Below, piece by piece: positions 6,611 to 15,485 of a stretch of 54,612 nucleotides of DNA (within the stretch, counting starts at the first letter, position 1; the number at the start of each line of letters is the position of its first letter). The translations under genes were made by a program, and so were the position numbers. The DNA is taken from NCBI GenBank assembly GCA_902490365.1, contig CABUDQ010000006.1, forward strand, positions 1 through 54,612. The letters run 5' to 3'. This DNA comes from an uncultured Collinsella sp. GTDB taxonomy: Bacteria; Actinomycetota; Coriobacteriia; Coriobacteriales; Coriobacteriaceae. The notes under the pieces were generated by a model. It saw nothing but the letters and a program-made list of their open reading frames with translations, did no database searches and was not told where the DNA came from.

Positions 6611-8938
6611 ATGGCGGATTCTCAGATCCATGTCGCGCTGGCGGGTAACCCCAACTGCGGCAAGACCACGCTTTTCAACCTGATCACCGGCGCCAACGGC
6701 TACGTTGGCAACTGGCCCGGTGTCACGGTTGAGAAAAAGGAAGCCAAGCTCCTGAGCGACAAGAACGTTACCATCACGGACCTCCCCGGCATCTACTCGC
6801 TTTCCCCCTATAGCCCCGAGGAGCAGTGCTCGCGCGATTACCTCATGAGCGGCGAGCCCGATGTCGTCGTCCAGGTGGTCGACGCCACCAACCTCGAGCG
6901 CAACCTGTACCTGGCGCTTCAGGTTATCGAGACCGGCCTGCCCGTGGTCGTCGCCCTCAACATGGCCGACCTGGTCGAGAAAAACGGCGACAAGATTGAC
7001 ACGGACAAGCTCTCCAAGAAGCTCGGTTGCCCGGTCATGATGATCTCGGCCCTTAAGAACAAGGGCATCAACGAGCTGTTCGAGCAGGTCAAGAAGTCCG
7101 CTGCTTCCAAGGGCCAGGTGCCGGAGCACAAGTTCGATTCCTCCATCGAGGACGTTCTGGACCACATCGAGAACAATCTGCCGGCGAGCGTTCCCGCCAA
7201 CAAGCGTCGCTACTACGCCGTCAAGCTGTTCGAGCGCGACGCGGACGCCTGCAAGCTCATCAACCTCACCAAGGAGAAGGCCGCTCGCGTCGAGCAGCTG
7301 GTCGCCCAGTGCGAGCAGGATTGCGACGACGACGCCGAGTCCATCATCACCGGCGAGCGCTACGGCGTGATTGCCCACATCATCGACGAGTGCCTCACTA
7401 AGGCTCCGGCAAAGATGAGCACCTCCGAGAAGATCGACCGCGTGGTTACCAACCGTATCCTGGGCCTGCCGATCTTTGTGGTCATCATGTTCTGCGTGTA
7501 CTACATCGCCGTTTCCACCCTAGGCGGCACGGTGACCGACTTCACCAACGACCAGCTCTTCGGCACCGACGGTTGGTACGTGCTCGGTCAGGGCCGCGAT
7601 GCCTACGACGCAGCTGTCGAGGCTGCGGGCGACAACGCCGACTCGGTCGACCCGGCGCAGTATGGGCCCTATGTCCCGGGTATCACCACCATGGTGCACG
7701 ACGCCCTTGTGGCGGGCGGCACCGAGGACGGCGGCCTGGTCGATTCGCTGGTCTGCGACGGCATCGTCGGCGGCCTGGGCGCCATCTTCGGCTTCGTGCC
7801 GCAGATGTTCCTGCTGTTCGTGATGCTGTCTTTCTTGGAGGACTGCGGCTACATGGCCCGCGTCGCCTTCATCATGGACCGCGTGTTCCGCCGCTTTGGC
7901 CTGTCCGGCAAGTCCTTTATCCCCATGCTCGTGTCCTCGGGCTGCGGCGTCCCCGGCGTCATGGCCACCAAGACCATCGAGAACGAGAAGGACCGCCGCA
8001 TGACGGTCATGACCACCACGTTTATTCCCTGTGGCGCCAAGCTGCCGATCATCGCTCTGCTCATGGGTTCCATCATCGGCGATTCTTCCACCACCGCCGC
8101 ATGGATCAGCCCGCTGTTCTACTTCTTGGGCGTCTTTGCCGTCATCGCCTCGGGCCTCATGCTCAAGAAGACCAAGCTCTTCGCCGGTCGCCCGACGCCG
8201 TTCGTTATGGAGCTTCCCGCCTATCACTTCCCGGCAATCCGCTCTTGGGCGCTGCATGTATGGGAGCGCTGCTGGGCCTTTATCAAGAAGGCCGGCACGG
8301 TCATCTTCGCGTCCACCGTCGTGGTTTGGTTCCTCTCCAACTTTGGTAGCTACAACGGTTCCTTCGGCTTCCTGCCTGCGATGGACGGCATCCCCGAGGA
8401 GTTTATGGACTACTCCGTGCTCGCCATGCTGGGCAACCTGGTCGCTTGGATCTTCGCCCCGCTCGGCTTTAGCACCTGGCAGGCAACCGCGCTGACTGTC
8501 TCTGGCCTTGTCGCCAAGGAGAACGTCGTCGCCACCGCCGGCTCGCTGCTGTCCGTGGCCGACGCCGCCGAGACCGACCCGAGCCTGTGGACCGCGTTTG
8601 CCGGCATGTTCCCGACCATGGGCGCTTGCGTTGCCTTTGGTGCCTTTAACCTGCTGTGCGCTCCGTGCTTTGCCGCCATGGGCACTATCCGCAATCAGAT
8701 GGACTCCGGCAAGTGGACCGCGATTGCCATCGGCTACGAGTGCGCCTTCGCTTGGGTGATCGGCCTGTTCATCAACCAGTTCTACAACCTGTTTGTCCTT
8801 GGCCAGTTTGGTATTTGGACGGTTGTAGCCATCGTTCTGCTGGTTGCGATGCTCTTCCAGATCTTCCGTCCCATGCCTAAGCACGCCTGGACCGACGAGG
8901 ACGAGACCAACACCGCTTCCGCCGCAGTTTCCGCTTAA
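6611..8938 (+). CDS. feoB: Ferrous iron transporter B
   Basis: A 775-residue inner-membrane Fe(II) transporter with an N-terminal G domain. Visible motifs are G1 GNPNCGKTT (12-20), G3 DLPG (57-60), G4 NMAD (117-120) and G5 SALK (146-149), followed by the helical GDI-like region to about 270. The membrane part begins near residue 285 (ILGLPIFVVIMFCVYYIAVS) and contains the Gate motifs around CGYMARVAF and SSGCGVPGVMATKT. A periplasmic loop of about 80 residues rich in Asp and Gly (about 310-390) is present. The start follows AAGGAAGAAGG. Length is normal for the family. Confidence 0.97.
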   Translation: MADSQIHVALAGNPNCGKTTLFNLITGANGYVGNWPGVTVEKKEAKLLSDKNVTITDLPGIYSLSPYSPEEQCSRDYLMSGEPDVVVQVVDATNLERNLYLALQVIETGLPVVVALNMADLVEKNGDKIDTDKLSKKLGCPVMMISALKNKGINELFEQVKKSAASKGQVPEHKFDSSIEDVLDHIENNLPASVPANKRRYYAVKLFERDADACKLINLTKEKAARVEQLVAQCEQDCDDDAESIITGERYGVIAHIIDECLTKAPAKMSTSEKIDRVVTNRILGLPIFVVIMFCVYYIAVSTLGGTVTDFTNDQLFGTDGWYVLGQGRDAYDAAVEAAGDNADSVDPAQYGPYVPGITTMVHDALVAGGTEDGGLVDSLVCDGIVGGLGAIFGFVPQMFLLFVMLSFLEDCGYMARVAFIMDRVFRRFGLSGKSFIPMLVSSGCGVPGVMATKTIENEKDRRMTVMTTTFIPCGAKLPIIALLMGSIIGDSSTTAAWISPLFYFLGVFAVIASGLMLKKTKLFAGRPTPFVMELPAYHFPAIRSWALHVWERCWAFIKKAGTVIFASTVVVWFLSNFGSYNGSFGFLPAMDGIPEEFMDYSVLAMLGNLVAWIFAPLGFSTWQATALTVSGLVAKENVVATAGSLLSVADAAETDPSLWTAFAGMFPTMGACVAFGAFNLLCAPCFAAMGTIRNQMDSGKWTAIAIGYECAFAWVIGLFINQFYNLFVLGQFGIWTVVAIVLLVAMLFQIFRPMPKHAWTDEDETNTASAAVSA

Positions 8939-8967
8939 GTCCGAATAAGGATTAGCCCCTTTCCACG

Positions 8968-9000
8968 AGCCCGGGTGTCCCAGCGACACTCGGGCTTTTT
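8968..9000 (+). terminator. Intrinsic terminator after feoB
   Basis: A 12-bp stem (AGCCCGGGTGTC at 8968-8979 with 8985-8996, one G-U pair) followed by T5. It probably lets only part of the feo transcript continue into the Cys-rich gene. Confidence 0.85.
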
Positions 9001-9113
9001 GGTGAGGGAGATGTGGCGTTTCCGCAGATAAAACCGACCAAAATATACCTGTCCCTTTTTGGCAGGTGGAGAATGGGGTAAAGTAAGTGGTGGTTAACTA
9101 GAGGAGGCTTGCT

Positions 9114-9314
9114 ATGGCACCTATCGATATTGTTGTACTGGCTGTTATCGGCATCGCGTTTGTCGCCGTGTGCGTGCGCATTTATCGCAAGGGCACCTGC
9201 GCCGACTGCGCTCAAGGTGGCGTTTGCACGGGACATTGTTCCAATAAAAAAACCTGTGCCGCGCTTAAGGGCGTGGACAAAATTGCCGAAGACCTGAGCC
9301 GCGGTATTCATTAG
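9114..9314 (+). CDS. FeoB-associated Cys-rich membrane protein
   Basis: A 66-residue protein with one N-terminal transmembrane helix (about 4-22, IDIVVLAVIGIAFVAVCVRI). A cytoplasmic Cys cluster follows (C-x2-C...C-x3-C...C between residues 29 and 48). This is the layout of the small FeoB-associated Cys-rich family found after feoB in many Firmicutes and Actinobacteria. The role is not settled; metal handling at the FeoB exit is a common suggestion. GAGGAGG lies just upstream, with a GTGGTTAACTAG motif resembling the feo half sites. Confidence 0.85.
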   Translation: MAPIDIVVLAVIGIAFVAVCVRIYRKGTCADCAQGGVCTGHCSNKKTCAALKGVDKIAEDLSRGIH

Positions 9315-9416
9315 TCGACCGGCGTTTGGGCATGTTTGACTACGGATACGGCAGTTGCTGATACGATAGGTACGTTAGCAACTGCCGCCGAGCGGCTCAA
9401 ACGAAAGGAAGCCTGT

Positions 9417-11366
9417 ATGGAGTCCTCCGCCTATCCGATGCTCTTTAGCCCGATCAAGGTCGGTACGACCGAGGTCAAGAACCGCGTCTTTATGCCGCCG
9501 GTGTCCACCAACCTGGCCGATCATGGCTATGTGACCGACGACTTGGTCGATCATTACCGTGCCCGCGCCAAGGGCGGCGTGGGCCTCATCATTACCGAGG
9601 TCGTGACGGTCGAGCCTACCTATACCTATCTGCCGGGCGACATGTGCTGCTACGACGACACGTTTATCCCCGGCTGGGAAAAGCTCGCCGCGGCCGTCCA
9701 CGAGTATGGCTGCAAGATCATGCCGCAGCTCTTCCATCCCGCCTATATGGCCTTTAACATTCCGGGCACGCCGCGCCTGATCGCTCCGTCCTTTGTGGGC
9801 CCGTCCTATGCCCGCGAAGCGCCGCGCCCCATCACGGTCGATGAGATCCACGAGCTCACGCATCAGTTTGGTGACGCTGCTGTGCGCATGCAGAAGGCCG
9901 GTGTCGACGGCGTCGAGGTCCATGCGGCACACGCCCACGGCATGCTTGGCGGCTTTTTGACTCCGCTCTACAACAAGCGCACCGACGAGTACGGCGGCTC
10001 GCTCGACGCCCGCATGCGCTTTCTGCTCGAGGTCATCGCCGAGATTCGCGAGCGCTGCGGCAAGGACTTTATCATCGACGTTCGTATCTCGGGCGATGAG
10101 TACACCGATGGCGGCCTGACCCTCAACGACATGATCTACGTCTCGCGTCGCCTGGAGAAGGCCGGCGTCGACATGATTCATGTGTCGGGTGGTACCACCA
10201 TCAAGCGCGGCTCCGCAATTCCCGCCGCCGGTACTCAGCAGGCCTCGCACGCCGCCTGCTCGCGCGAGATCAAAAAGCACGTCAACATTCCTGTCGCCAC
10301 GGTCGGCCGCATTAACGAGGCCTGGATCGCCGAGGAGCTGATCGAGGACGGCGCCGCCGACATCTGCATGATGGGCCGCGCCAATCTGTGCGATGCCGAG
10401 TTCTGCAACAAGGCCGCTGCCGGCAACGCCGACGACATCCGCCCCTGCATTGGCTGCCTGCGCTGCCTGAACGGCATTATGTTTGGCAAGCGCATCTCCT
10501 GCACCGTCAACCCGGACGTGGAGCGCGACGAGGCCGGCTACGAGCCTGCCGCCGAGGCCAAGAACGTACTGGTTGTGGGCGCCGGTCCCGCGGGCATGGA
10601 GGCGGCGTTCATTGCCGCCAAGCGCGGCCACAACGTGGTGCTCGTGGATAAGCAGGACGAGCCGGGTGGCGAGATGCGCATCGCAGCCGTTCCGCCGGCA
10701 AAGCAGGAGCTCACCCGCGTGATCAAGTATCAGTACCGTCGCCTGGCCGATGCGGGCGTAAAGTGCGTCTTTGGTACCGAGCTTTCGGCCGAGGACATTC
10801 AGCGTGACTACGCGGGCTACGAGGTCGTCCTGGCTTATGGCGCCGAGCCCATCGCTCCGGCCTTCATGCAGGGCTTTAAGCAGGTTATGACGGCCGATGA
10901 CCTGCTGGGCGGCAAGGCTTTCCCGGGCAAGAAGATCGTCATCGTGGGCGGCGGCACCGTTGGCTGCGAGACGGCCGATTACCTGGCCCCGTTGGTCAAT
11001 GACCTCTCGCCGGCCAATCGCGATGTCACCGTCATCGAGATGACCAAGACGCTCGCCGCCAACGAGGGCGGTGCCGGTCGCGCGGTGCTCATCACGCGCA
11101 TGCTCTCCAAGGGCGTCCACGTGCTGACCGAGGCCAAGGTGACCGAGATTACCGAGGACACCATCAGTTACGAGAAGGACGGCGAGGTCCACACCATCAC
11201 CGGTGCCGATACGCTGGTGCTTGCCATGGGCTATCGTCCCAATACCAAGCTGGCCGACGACCTTGCCGCCGCCGGTGTTGCCACCCACGTGCTGGGCGAT
11301 GCCAACAAGTGCGGCAACATCCGCGACGCCATCGGCGATGGCTACAGGGTTGCCTGCGAGCTCTAG
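9417..11366 (+). CDS. Old Yellow Enzyme-type NADH:flavin oxidoreductase (2,4-dienoyl-CoA reductase/enoate reductase family)
   Basis: A 649-residue enzyme with three parts: an FMN-binding TIM barrel (about 1-335), a 4Fe-4S ligand cluster RPCIGCLRC then a fourth Cys (about 343-362), and a C-terminal FAD/NAD module. Dinucleotide motifs are VVGAGPAGMEAA (about 385) and IVGGGTVGCETA (about 508). The family reduces C=C bonds in enoates, dienoyl-CoAs or steroid/bile acid intermediates; substrate cannot be told here. The Cys spacing reads C-x2-C-x2-C-x11-C, one residue tighter than my memory of E. coli FadH. The start at 9417 follows AAAGGAAG. Confidence 0.9.
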   Translation: MESSAYPMLFSPIKVGTTEVKNRVFMPPVSTNLADHGYVTDDLVDHYRARAKGGVGLIITEVVTVEPTYTYLPGDMCCYDDTFIPGWEKLAAAVHEYGCKIMPQLFHPAYMAFNIPGTPRLIAPSFVGPSYAREAPRPITVDEIHELTHQFGDAAVRMQKAGVDGVEVHAAHAHGMLGGFLTPLYNKRTDEYGGSLDARMRFLLEVIAEIRERCGKDFIIDVRISGDEYTDGGLTLNDMIYVSRRLEKAGVDMIHVSGGTTIKRGSAIPAAGTQQASHAACSREIKKHVNIPVATVGRINEAWIAEELIEDGAADICMMGRANLCDAEFCNKAAAGNADDIRPCIGCLRCLNGIMFGKRISCTVNPDVERDEAGYEPAAEAKNVLVVGAGPAGMEAAFIAAKRGHNVVLVDKQDEPGGEMRIAAVPPAKQELTRVIKYQYRRLADAGVKCVFGTELSAEDIQRDYAGYEVVLAYGAEPIAPAFMQGFKQVMTADDLLGGKAFPGKKIVIVGGGTVGCETADYLAPLVNDLSPANRDVTVIEMTKTLAANEGGAGRAVLITRMLSKGVHVLTEAKVTEITEDTISYEKDGEVHTITGADTLVLAMGYRPNTKLADDLAAAGVATHVLGDANKCGNIRDAIGDGYRVACEL

Positions 11367-11436
11367 TCAACCCCTTGTTGCGTGGGGGCAGGTTACTTTG
11401 CACCAACTTGGCGCATGTAAACCTGGCCCCATTGAC
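11366..11436. other. Imperfect intergenic hairpin
   Basis: GTCAACCCC and GGGGCAGGTTAC are matched, imperfectly, by GTAAACCTGGCCCC and TTGAC further on, giving a long stem-loop directly after the oxidoreductase stop. No T tract follows, so its role is unclear. Confidence 0.4.
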
Positions 11437-11578
11437 GAGGTTGCCGCCATCCCAGGGCGGCTTCATGGAGTAGCGCCCGTACGCATCGAATTTCTCCTCT
11501 CATAGATGTGCGGCACAAAGAGCCCCGAGTTCATACGAGTGAACTGCGCCCCAATTCTTGGACGGGCTAATAAGCGGC

Positions 11579-12490
11579 CTACGCCGCACATAGGGACTGA
11601 TTCCGGAATTCCTCCGGGGTCAGTCCCTTCAGTTTAACCTGCCTCCTTCTCGTGTTCCAATGGATGATGTATTCGTCCAGGTCTCTCTTGAAGTCTTCGA
11701 AGCAAGGCCATTTTCTTCCGCGAAAGAACTCGTCCTTCATATGGCCGAACACCTGCTCCGTCGCGCCGTTGTCGATGCAGTTGCCCTTCCGGGACATGCT
11801 CTGCACCACGCCGGCCTCCTCCAGCCGCTTGCACCACCCGGCCTGCTGGTACTGCCAGCCCATGTCCGAGTGCAGGACCGGCCTGGAGCCCTCGGGCATC
11901 TTGGACACGAGCTGGTCGAGCAGCTCGTGCTGCTGGGCCATGTTGGGATGCAGCGACGTGGACCAGGCGACGATCTCCTTGCTGCCGAAATCGTAGACCG
12001 GCGCGAAGTAGGCCTTGCCCCAGGGCTGCTTGAACTCGGTGACGTCGGTGCCCATCTTCTCCCACGGCCCGTCGGCGGCGAAGTCCCTGCCGATGACGTT
12101 CTCGAAGGTCTTTCCGACCTTGCCCCTGTACGAGTTGTACCTGTGGTAGTCGGTCTCGCGGCGGATCCCGCAGCTGATGACCATCTCGCGCATCATCTTC
12201 AGCGTCGTCTTGTCGGCTATGCGCACGCCCTGCTCGGCGCGCAGGCACATGGCGATCTGCCTGTGGCCGCACCCGTTGGCGGTGCGCGAGAATATCTCGG
12301 CGGCGGCCTCCCAGAGCTCGGGCCTGGTGGGAGCCTTCGGGTGCGACAGCGCGTAGTAGTAGCTCGACCTCGCCAGGCCGGCGCACTCGAGCAGGTCGGC
12401 GAGGGGGTATTGCCCTGAAAGCCCGCTCACGACCGCGGCCTTCTCGCCGTTCGAGAGCGTTTCTCCGCCTTCAGGGCGATCGATTTTTTT
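11579..12490 (-). CDS. IS3-family OrfB transposase (expressed as OrfAB fusion)
   Basis: The rve-type DDE integrase part, about 300 residues, read by -1 frameshifting from orfA at the A7 run. Catalytic residues are visible: Asp in GTDVTEF, Asp in HSDMGWQYQ and Glu in NGATEQVFGHMKDEF, followed by HWNTRRRQVKLKGLTPEEF at the end. An N-terminal HTH_21-like region (ANGCGHRQIAMCLRAEQG) precedes the core. No internal stops, so this copy is probably functional. Confidence 0.92.
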   Translation of the reverse strand, partial: KKIDRPEGGETLSNGEKAAVVSGLSGQYPLADLLECAGLARSSYYYALSHPKAPTRPELWEAAAEIFSRTANGCGHRQIAMCLRAEQGVRIADKTTLKMMREMVISCGIRRETDYHRYNSYRGKVGKTFENVIGRDFAADGPWEKMGTDVTEFKQPWGKAYFAPVYDFGSKEIVAWSTSLHPNMAQQHELLDQLVSKMPEGSRPVLHSDMGWQYQQAGWCKRLEEAGVVQSMSRKGNCIDNGATEQVFGHMKDEFFRGRKWPCFEDFKRDLDEYIIHWNTRRRQVKLKGLTPEEFRNQSLCAA

Positions 12491-12942
12491 AGGTAGGCGT
12501 TCTCCGCCTCGAGCCTCTTGATCCTGCGCTCGAGCTCTTGCTCGCGCGTCGTCTCCCCGGACGGGGAGACGGACCCCCTCGGCCTCCCCTTTGGCTTTGG
12601 CCTGAGCGCCTCCGGGCCCTCCTCCCTGTACGCCTTCAGCCATTTCTTGAAAGGGCCTGGCGAGGCTATCCCGAACTTCTCCATGGCCTCGGGCTTCGTC
12701 ATGCCATCGTCGACGACCGCCCTGACGGCGGCCAGCTTCGTCTCGAACGAATAGGCGGTGTGCTTCTTTCCCATCATGGCCAGAACCTCGATACCAGCAG
12801 ACCTGTAGGTGCACAGCCATTCTCTCACGGTTTCCTCCGGCATCCCGAGAAGGGCCGCGATCGCCGCGCGGCCGTGCCCCCCGTCGTGCAGCTCTGCCGC
12901 TCGCAGCCTCATCCCGACGTCGTACAAAGCGTTTCCAGCCAT
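12427..12942 (-). CDS. IS3-family OrfA (helix-turn-helix protein)
   Basis: A 171-residue OrfA with two HTH-like blocks: RAAIAALLGMPEETVREWL near residue 30 and KPEAMEKFGIASPGPFKKWL near 85. A Leu-zipper-like coiled coil follows (LERRIKRLEAENAYLKK, about 140). Starting ATG at 12942 is 46 bp inside the IS end. At 12484-12490 the minus strand reads A7, where a -1 shift would fuse OrfA to the orfB frame. Unshifted translation ends in a short basic tail. Confidence 0.9.
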   Translation of the reverse strand: MAGNALYDVGMRLRAAELHDGGHGRAAIAALLGMPEETVREWLCTYRSAGIEVLAMMGKKHTAYSFETKLAAVRAVVDDGMTKPEAMEKFGIASPGPFKKWLKAYREEGPEALRPKPKGRPRGSVSPSGETTREQELERRIKRLEAENAYLKKSIALKAEKRSRTARRPRS

Positions 12943-13107
12943 AAAAAAGCCTCCCATTTCTTGTGTCCAAGAAATGGGAGGCAGTTCAATACGAGCTCGG
13001 GGCTCTTTTCGTTTGGATTGCAGACGTATTGACAGACGAAAACAGTCTGCGTCCGGCATTGAGCCATACGAAAGCGAAATTATGCGTCTTAATTCCGTAC
13101 TCAAATC

Positions 13108-13162
13108 AAGACGAAAACCGTTTGCGTCTTGCATAAATCAGTACGCAAACGGTTTTCGTCTT
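13108..13162. repeat. 20-bp perfect inverted repeat at the truncated gene border
   Basis: Arms 13108-13127 and 13143-13162 (core GACGAAAACCGTTTGCGT) are perfectly complementary around a 15-base loop. A diverged arm-like copy (AGACGAAAACAGTCTGCGTC) lies at about 13033-13052. The hairpin ends where recognisable coding similarity of the next gene begins. Confidence 0.75.
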
Positions 13163-14130
13163 ATATATTGAAGGCCTACAGGCGAAACGATTCGGCAACG
13201 GTGGAGGTCGACCGGTTTGAGTATGGCAGGCTGACGCTCGAAGGCAGCAACGTAACGTTCGACGCGCTCACGTCGGCTCGCCAGGACTTGGGCTTTCATA
13301 CGCTCGAGCATAAGTGTGTTGAACACCTCGGCATTTCCGAGTTAACGCCGGATATCATGCGTACGCTCCGCTTGCTCGGCAAGGATGGCTATACCAATGC
13401 CGCGGCGATTTTAGCGGATAAGAATGATTTTCCAGGCATCGACTGCGTCCGTTTTGGCGATACCGAGGATGTGATCTTGGATCGCGAGACGGCGACAAAT
13501 GTATCCGCAATTGAGCAGGCGGACAGGGCGGTGGCCATGTTTGCACGCTACTACCGTTATGAGCGTATTGAAGGGATGGAGCGCGTCCAAACCGATCGAA
13601 TTCCTCTTGAGGCATTCCGCGAAGCTGTTGCAAACACTTTGGTGCATCGGACGTGGGACGTTCGAGCGAACGTTCAAATTGCCCTGTACGATGATCGTGT
13701 CGTTGTGACCTCCCCCGGATCGCTGCCCGCCGGTTTGACGACGGAACAATACCTGTATGGGCAGATATCCGTGCTCAGAAACCCCATCGTTGCAGAGACC
13801 TTCTTAAAGCTGGATTACATCGAGAAATTTGGTACGGGAATCGCGCGCATTAGACGTGCCTATCGCGATTCGATTAATCAACCAATTTTTGATGTTCGCG
13901 GTGGCATGGTGGCCGTCACATTGCCCGCTACCGATGCCTTTGAAGGGTCCGAGGAAGAGGCCCAGGTTCTCAAGGCCTTGTCGGGCGGGCGAATTATGTC
14001 GCGAAGCGAGATTGAAAAACAGACGGGGCTGAGCCGCATGCGGACGTTGGCGGCACTCGAATCTCTGCTTGAACGGAATGCAATCGTAAGGCAGGGAACC
14101 GGGCGGGCCACGAAATACGAGCGCTCATAG
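13129..14130 (+). pseudogene. 5'-truncated AlbA/Schlafen-type (RecG-like) DNA-binding regulator
   Basis: About 320 residues match the C-terminal two-thirds of the AlbA_2 plus HATPase_c_4 family of putative transcriptional regulators, which usually span 450 or more residues. Seen are the family segment YRRNDSATVEVDRFEYGRL near the start, RIPLEAFREAVANTLVHRTW, SPGSLPAGLT and FGTGIARIRRAY, then a C-terminal winged helix (MSRSEIEKQTGLSRMRTLAAL). The N-terminal AlbA core is missing and the only in-frame start is a TTG inside the 20-bp palindrome. I judge it a remnant; a shorter functional protein cannot be ruled out. Confidence 0.65.
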
Positions 14131-14152
14131 TCCAAAAGAGCCATGGTACAAG

Positions 14153-14186
14153 ACGGACCCCAAGCCAGCGTTGGCTTGGGGTCCGT
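14153..14186 (+). terminator. Hairpin terminator after the truncated regulator
   Basis: A 15-bp perfect stem (ACGGACCCCAAGCCA at 14153-14167 with 14172-14186) around a 4-base loop, 22 bp after the stop. The T tract is weak (TTATAT). Confidence 0.75.
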
Positions 14187-14223
14187 TATATCCCGGATGG
14201 TAACAGGCCGATTATTGTCAAGT

Positions 14224-14285
14224 TATAGCAAAGTATAGCGACGTATAGCAAAGTATAGTGAGATATAGCAAGTCGTATAGCGAGC
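14224..14285. repeat. Cluster of TATAG(C/T)(A/G)A direct repeats
   Basis: Six copies of TATAG followed by C/T and A/G occur within about 62 bp at 8-14 bp spacing (for example AAGTATAGCGACGTATAGCA). The run is AT-rich compared with its surroundings. It could be a multi-site protein-binding array or a slippage product. Confidence 0.6.
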
Positions 14286-14376
14286 CTTGATTTTCAACCC
14301 TTGATTATCAACCGTCCGTATTTCACAGCAACTTATAACAGGCTCGAGGTGTCAATTTGGGGTGCAGTAGTGCTGC

Positions 14377-14536
14377 GCCACGAAAAGGGCCTATCTACTA
14401 CGTTTAAGCCGCAGGGGTCAACCATAGTCGACTTTTTCGAAAATCGACAAGCTGTCTACCTGCGGTTTTGTTTTCACGGTTTTCGGTATGGCCGAGGCTA
14501 TCCGTGTTAACGTAGTAGATGGGCCACTTTTGTGGC
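14377..14536 (+). other. Structured intergenic element A (repeat family 3)
   Basis: A 160-bp unit bounded by inverted repeats 14377-14407 and 14507-14536 (GCCAC.AAA...ATCTACTACGTT). Inside is the family core ending CTACCTGCGGTTTT (14456-14469), preceded by a small hairpin GTCGA...TCGAC. CCGCAGG at 14409 can also pair with CCTGCGG in the core. It lies 134 bp before the GntR gene. Elements B and C near 38.2-38.7 kb are relatives. Confidence 0.7.
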
Positions 14537-14669
14537 AAGGGGGCCGATCTGCGGGCCAGGGTAGCTAAAAGAGCCCCGTCCCAAAAAGACTGATTGGGGG
14601 CTGGGGCGTGTCGATGCGATAGTATTGCATGGTGGTATTCGACTAACCGAGGGTTTATCCGAGGGCTTT

Positions 14670-15362
14670 ATGGAACAGCACCAGCATTATCAGAGCCTGC
14701 AAGATCAGGCATACAACGCACTGCGCTCCAAGATCATCTATGCCGAGCTCAGGCCCGGCACGCGCCTTTCGGCGATTGGTCTGGAAAAGGAGACGGGGAT
14801 CGGGCGTACGCCCATTCGCGAGTCCTTTGTGCGCCTGCGTGAGCAGGAGCTGGTGGAAACGCGTCCCAAAAGCGGCACCTACGTCTCTAAGATCAGCATG
14901 GAACGCGCCGAAAACGCCTGCTTTTTGCGCGAGAAGCTCGAGAGAAGCGTGCTCATTAAATGTTGTTCGGCTGCTACGCCCGAGCAAAAGCAGCGGCTTG
15001 AGCAGATTCTTACCGAGTCCGAGTCGCTCGACCATAGCGAAACGCGTCGCTTTTTCGATCTGGACAACCTGTTCCATGAGACGTGTTTTGAGATTGCCGG
15101 TCGTCACATGTTGTGGGATTGGATGAAGAGCGTCAATACGCATTTTGAGCGATACAACTGGTTGCGTATGGTGTCGCAGGATTTGGATTGGGAGCCGATT
15201 CGTCGGCAGCATCGCCGGATTCTCGAGGCCATTAAGAGGGGCGATACCGACGCGGCGAGCTATCTGGCAGAGACGCACTTGCATCTGATGCCCGAGGAGC
15301 ATGGCCCGGTTATTGCCCTGCATCTCGACTATTTTGAGCTGCCTAAAGACTCGTCTATCTAG
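14670..15362 (+). CDS. GntR family transcriptional regulator (FadR-like, FCD domain)
   Basis: A 230-residue regulator. The N-terminal winged helix covers about residues 5-75, with LSAIGLEKETGIGRTPIRES and ETRPKSGTYVSKI. The C-terminal all-helical FCD domain includes FFDLDNLFHETCFEIAG and a late HRRILEAIKRGD segment, with Asp/His residues that often hold a metal and an organic acid ligand. The ATG at 14670 follows GAGGG; an earlier in-frame ATG at 14625 lacks a ribosome site. Target genes are unknown; the next gene encodes a LacI regulator. Confidence 0.85.
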   Translation: MEQHQHYQSLQDQAYNALRSKIIYAELRPGTRLSAIGLEKETGIGRTPIRESFVRLREQELVETRPKSGTYVSKISMERAENACFLREKLERSVLIKCCSAATPEQKQRLEQILTESESLDHSETRRFFDLDNLFHETCFEIAGRHMLWDWMKSVNTHFERYNWLRMVSQDLDWEPIRRQHRRILEAIKRGDTDAASYLAETHLHLMPEEHGPVIALHLDYFELPKDSSI

Positions 15363-15485
15363 CCCATCATCGCATCTGCTCGAGACGCAAAAACGATGCT
15401 GCTCATCTGCAGCGTTTTGAAGCCGAGTTTTTAAAAAATGCCTAAAATGGCTCAGACTGCTGACAATTGGGAAACGGGGTGCTCT

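Larger units (their letters stand above)
11540..12988 (-). mobile_element. IS3-family insertion sequence, copy 1 (apparently intact)
   Basis: A 1449-bp element transcribed on the minus strand. Its 24-bp termini are TGAACTGCGCCCCAATTCTT... at 11540 and, read inward from 12988, TGAACTGCCTCCCATTTCTT...; they share TGAACTGC at the tip and CTTGGAC inside. ATACGAG flanks both ends (11533-11539 and 12989-12995), a 7-bp direct repeat that is long for IS3 elements. orfA and orfB overlap with a slippery A7, the normal IS3 arrangement, and both frames are open. Confidence 0.93.
11517..13009. terminator. Intrinsic terminator split by an IS element
   Basis: The half-stem AAAGAGCCCCGAG (11517-11529) is completed by CTCGGGGCTCTTTT (12996-13009) on the other side of the IS. 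Removing the IS and one ATACGAG copy leaves a perfect 13-bp stem with a 10-base loop and T tract. The IS sits in the former loop. Confidence 0.85.

Noticed and set aside
9375..11288. Long minus-strand frame opposite the flavin oxidoreductase
   Set aside because: Same antisense effect. The plus-strand gene has complete FeS and dinucleotide motifs.
14224..14285. TATAG repeats as a CRISPR array
   Set aside because: Units are only 8 bp with 0-6 bp gaps, no spacer-repeat pattern and no cas genes.
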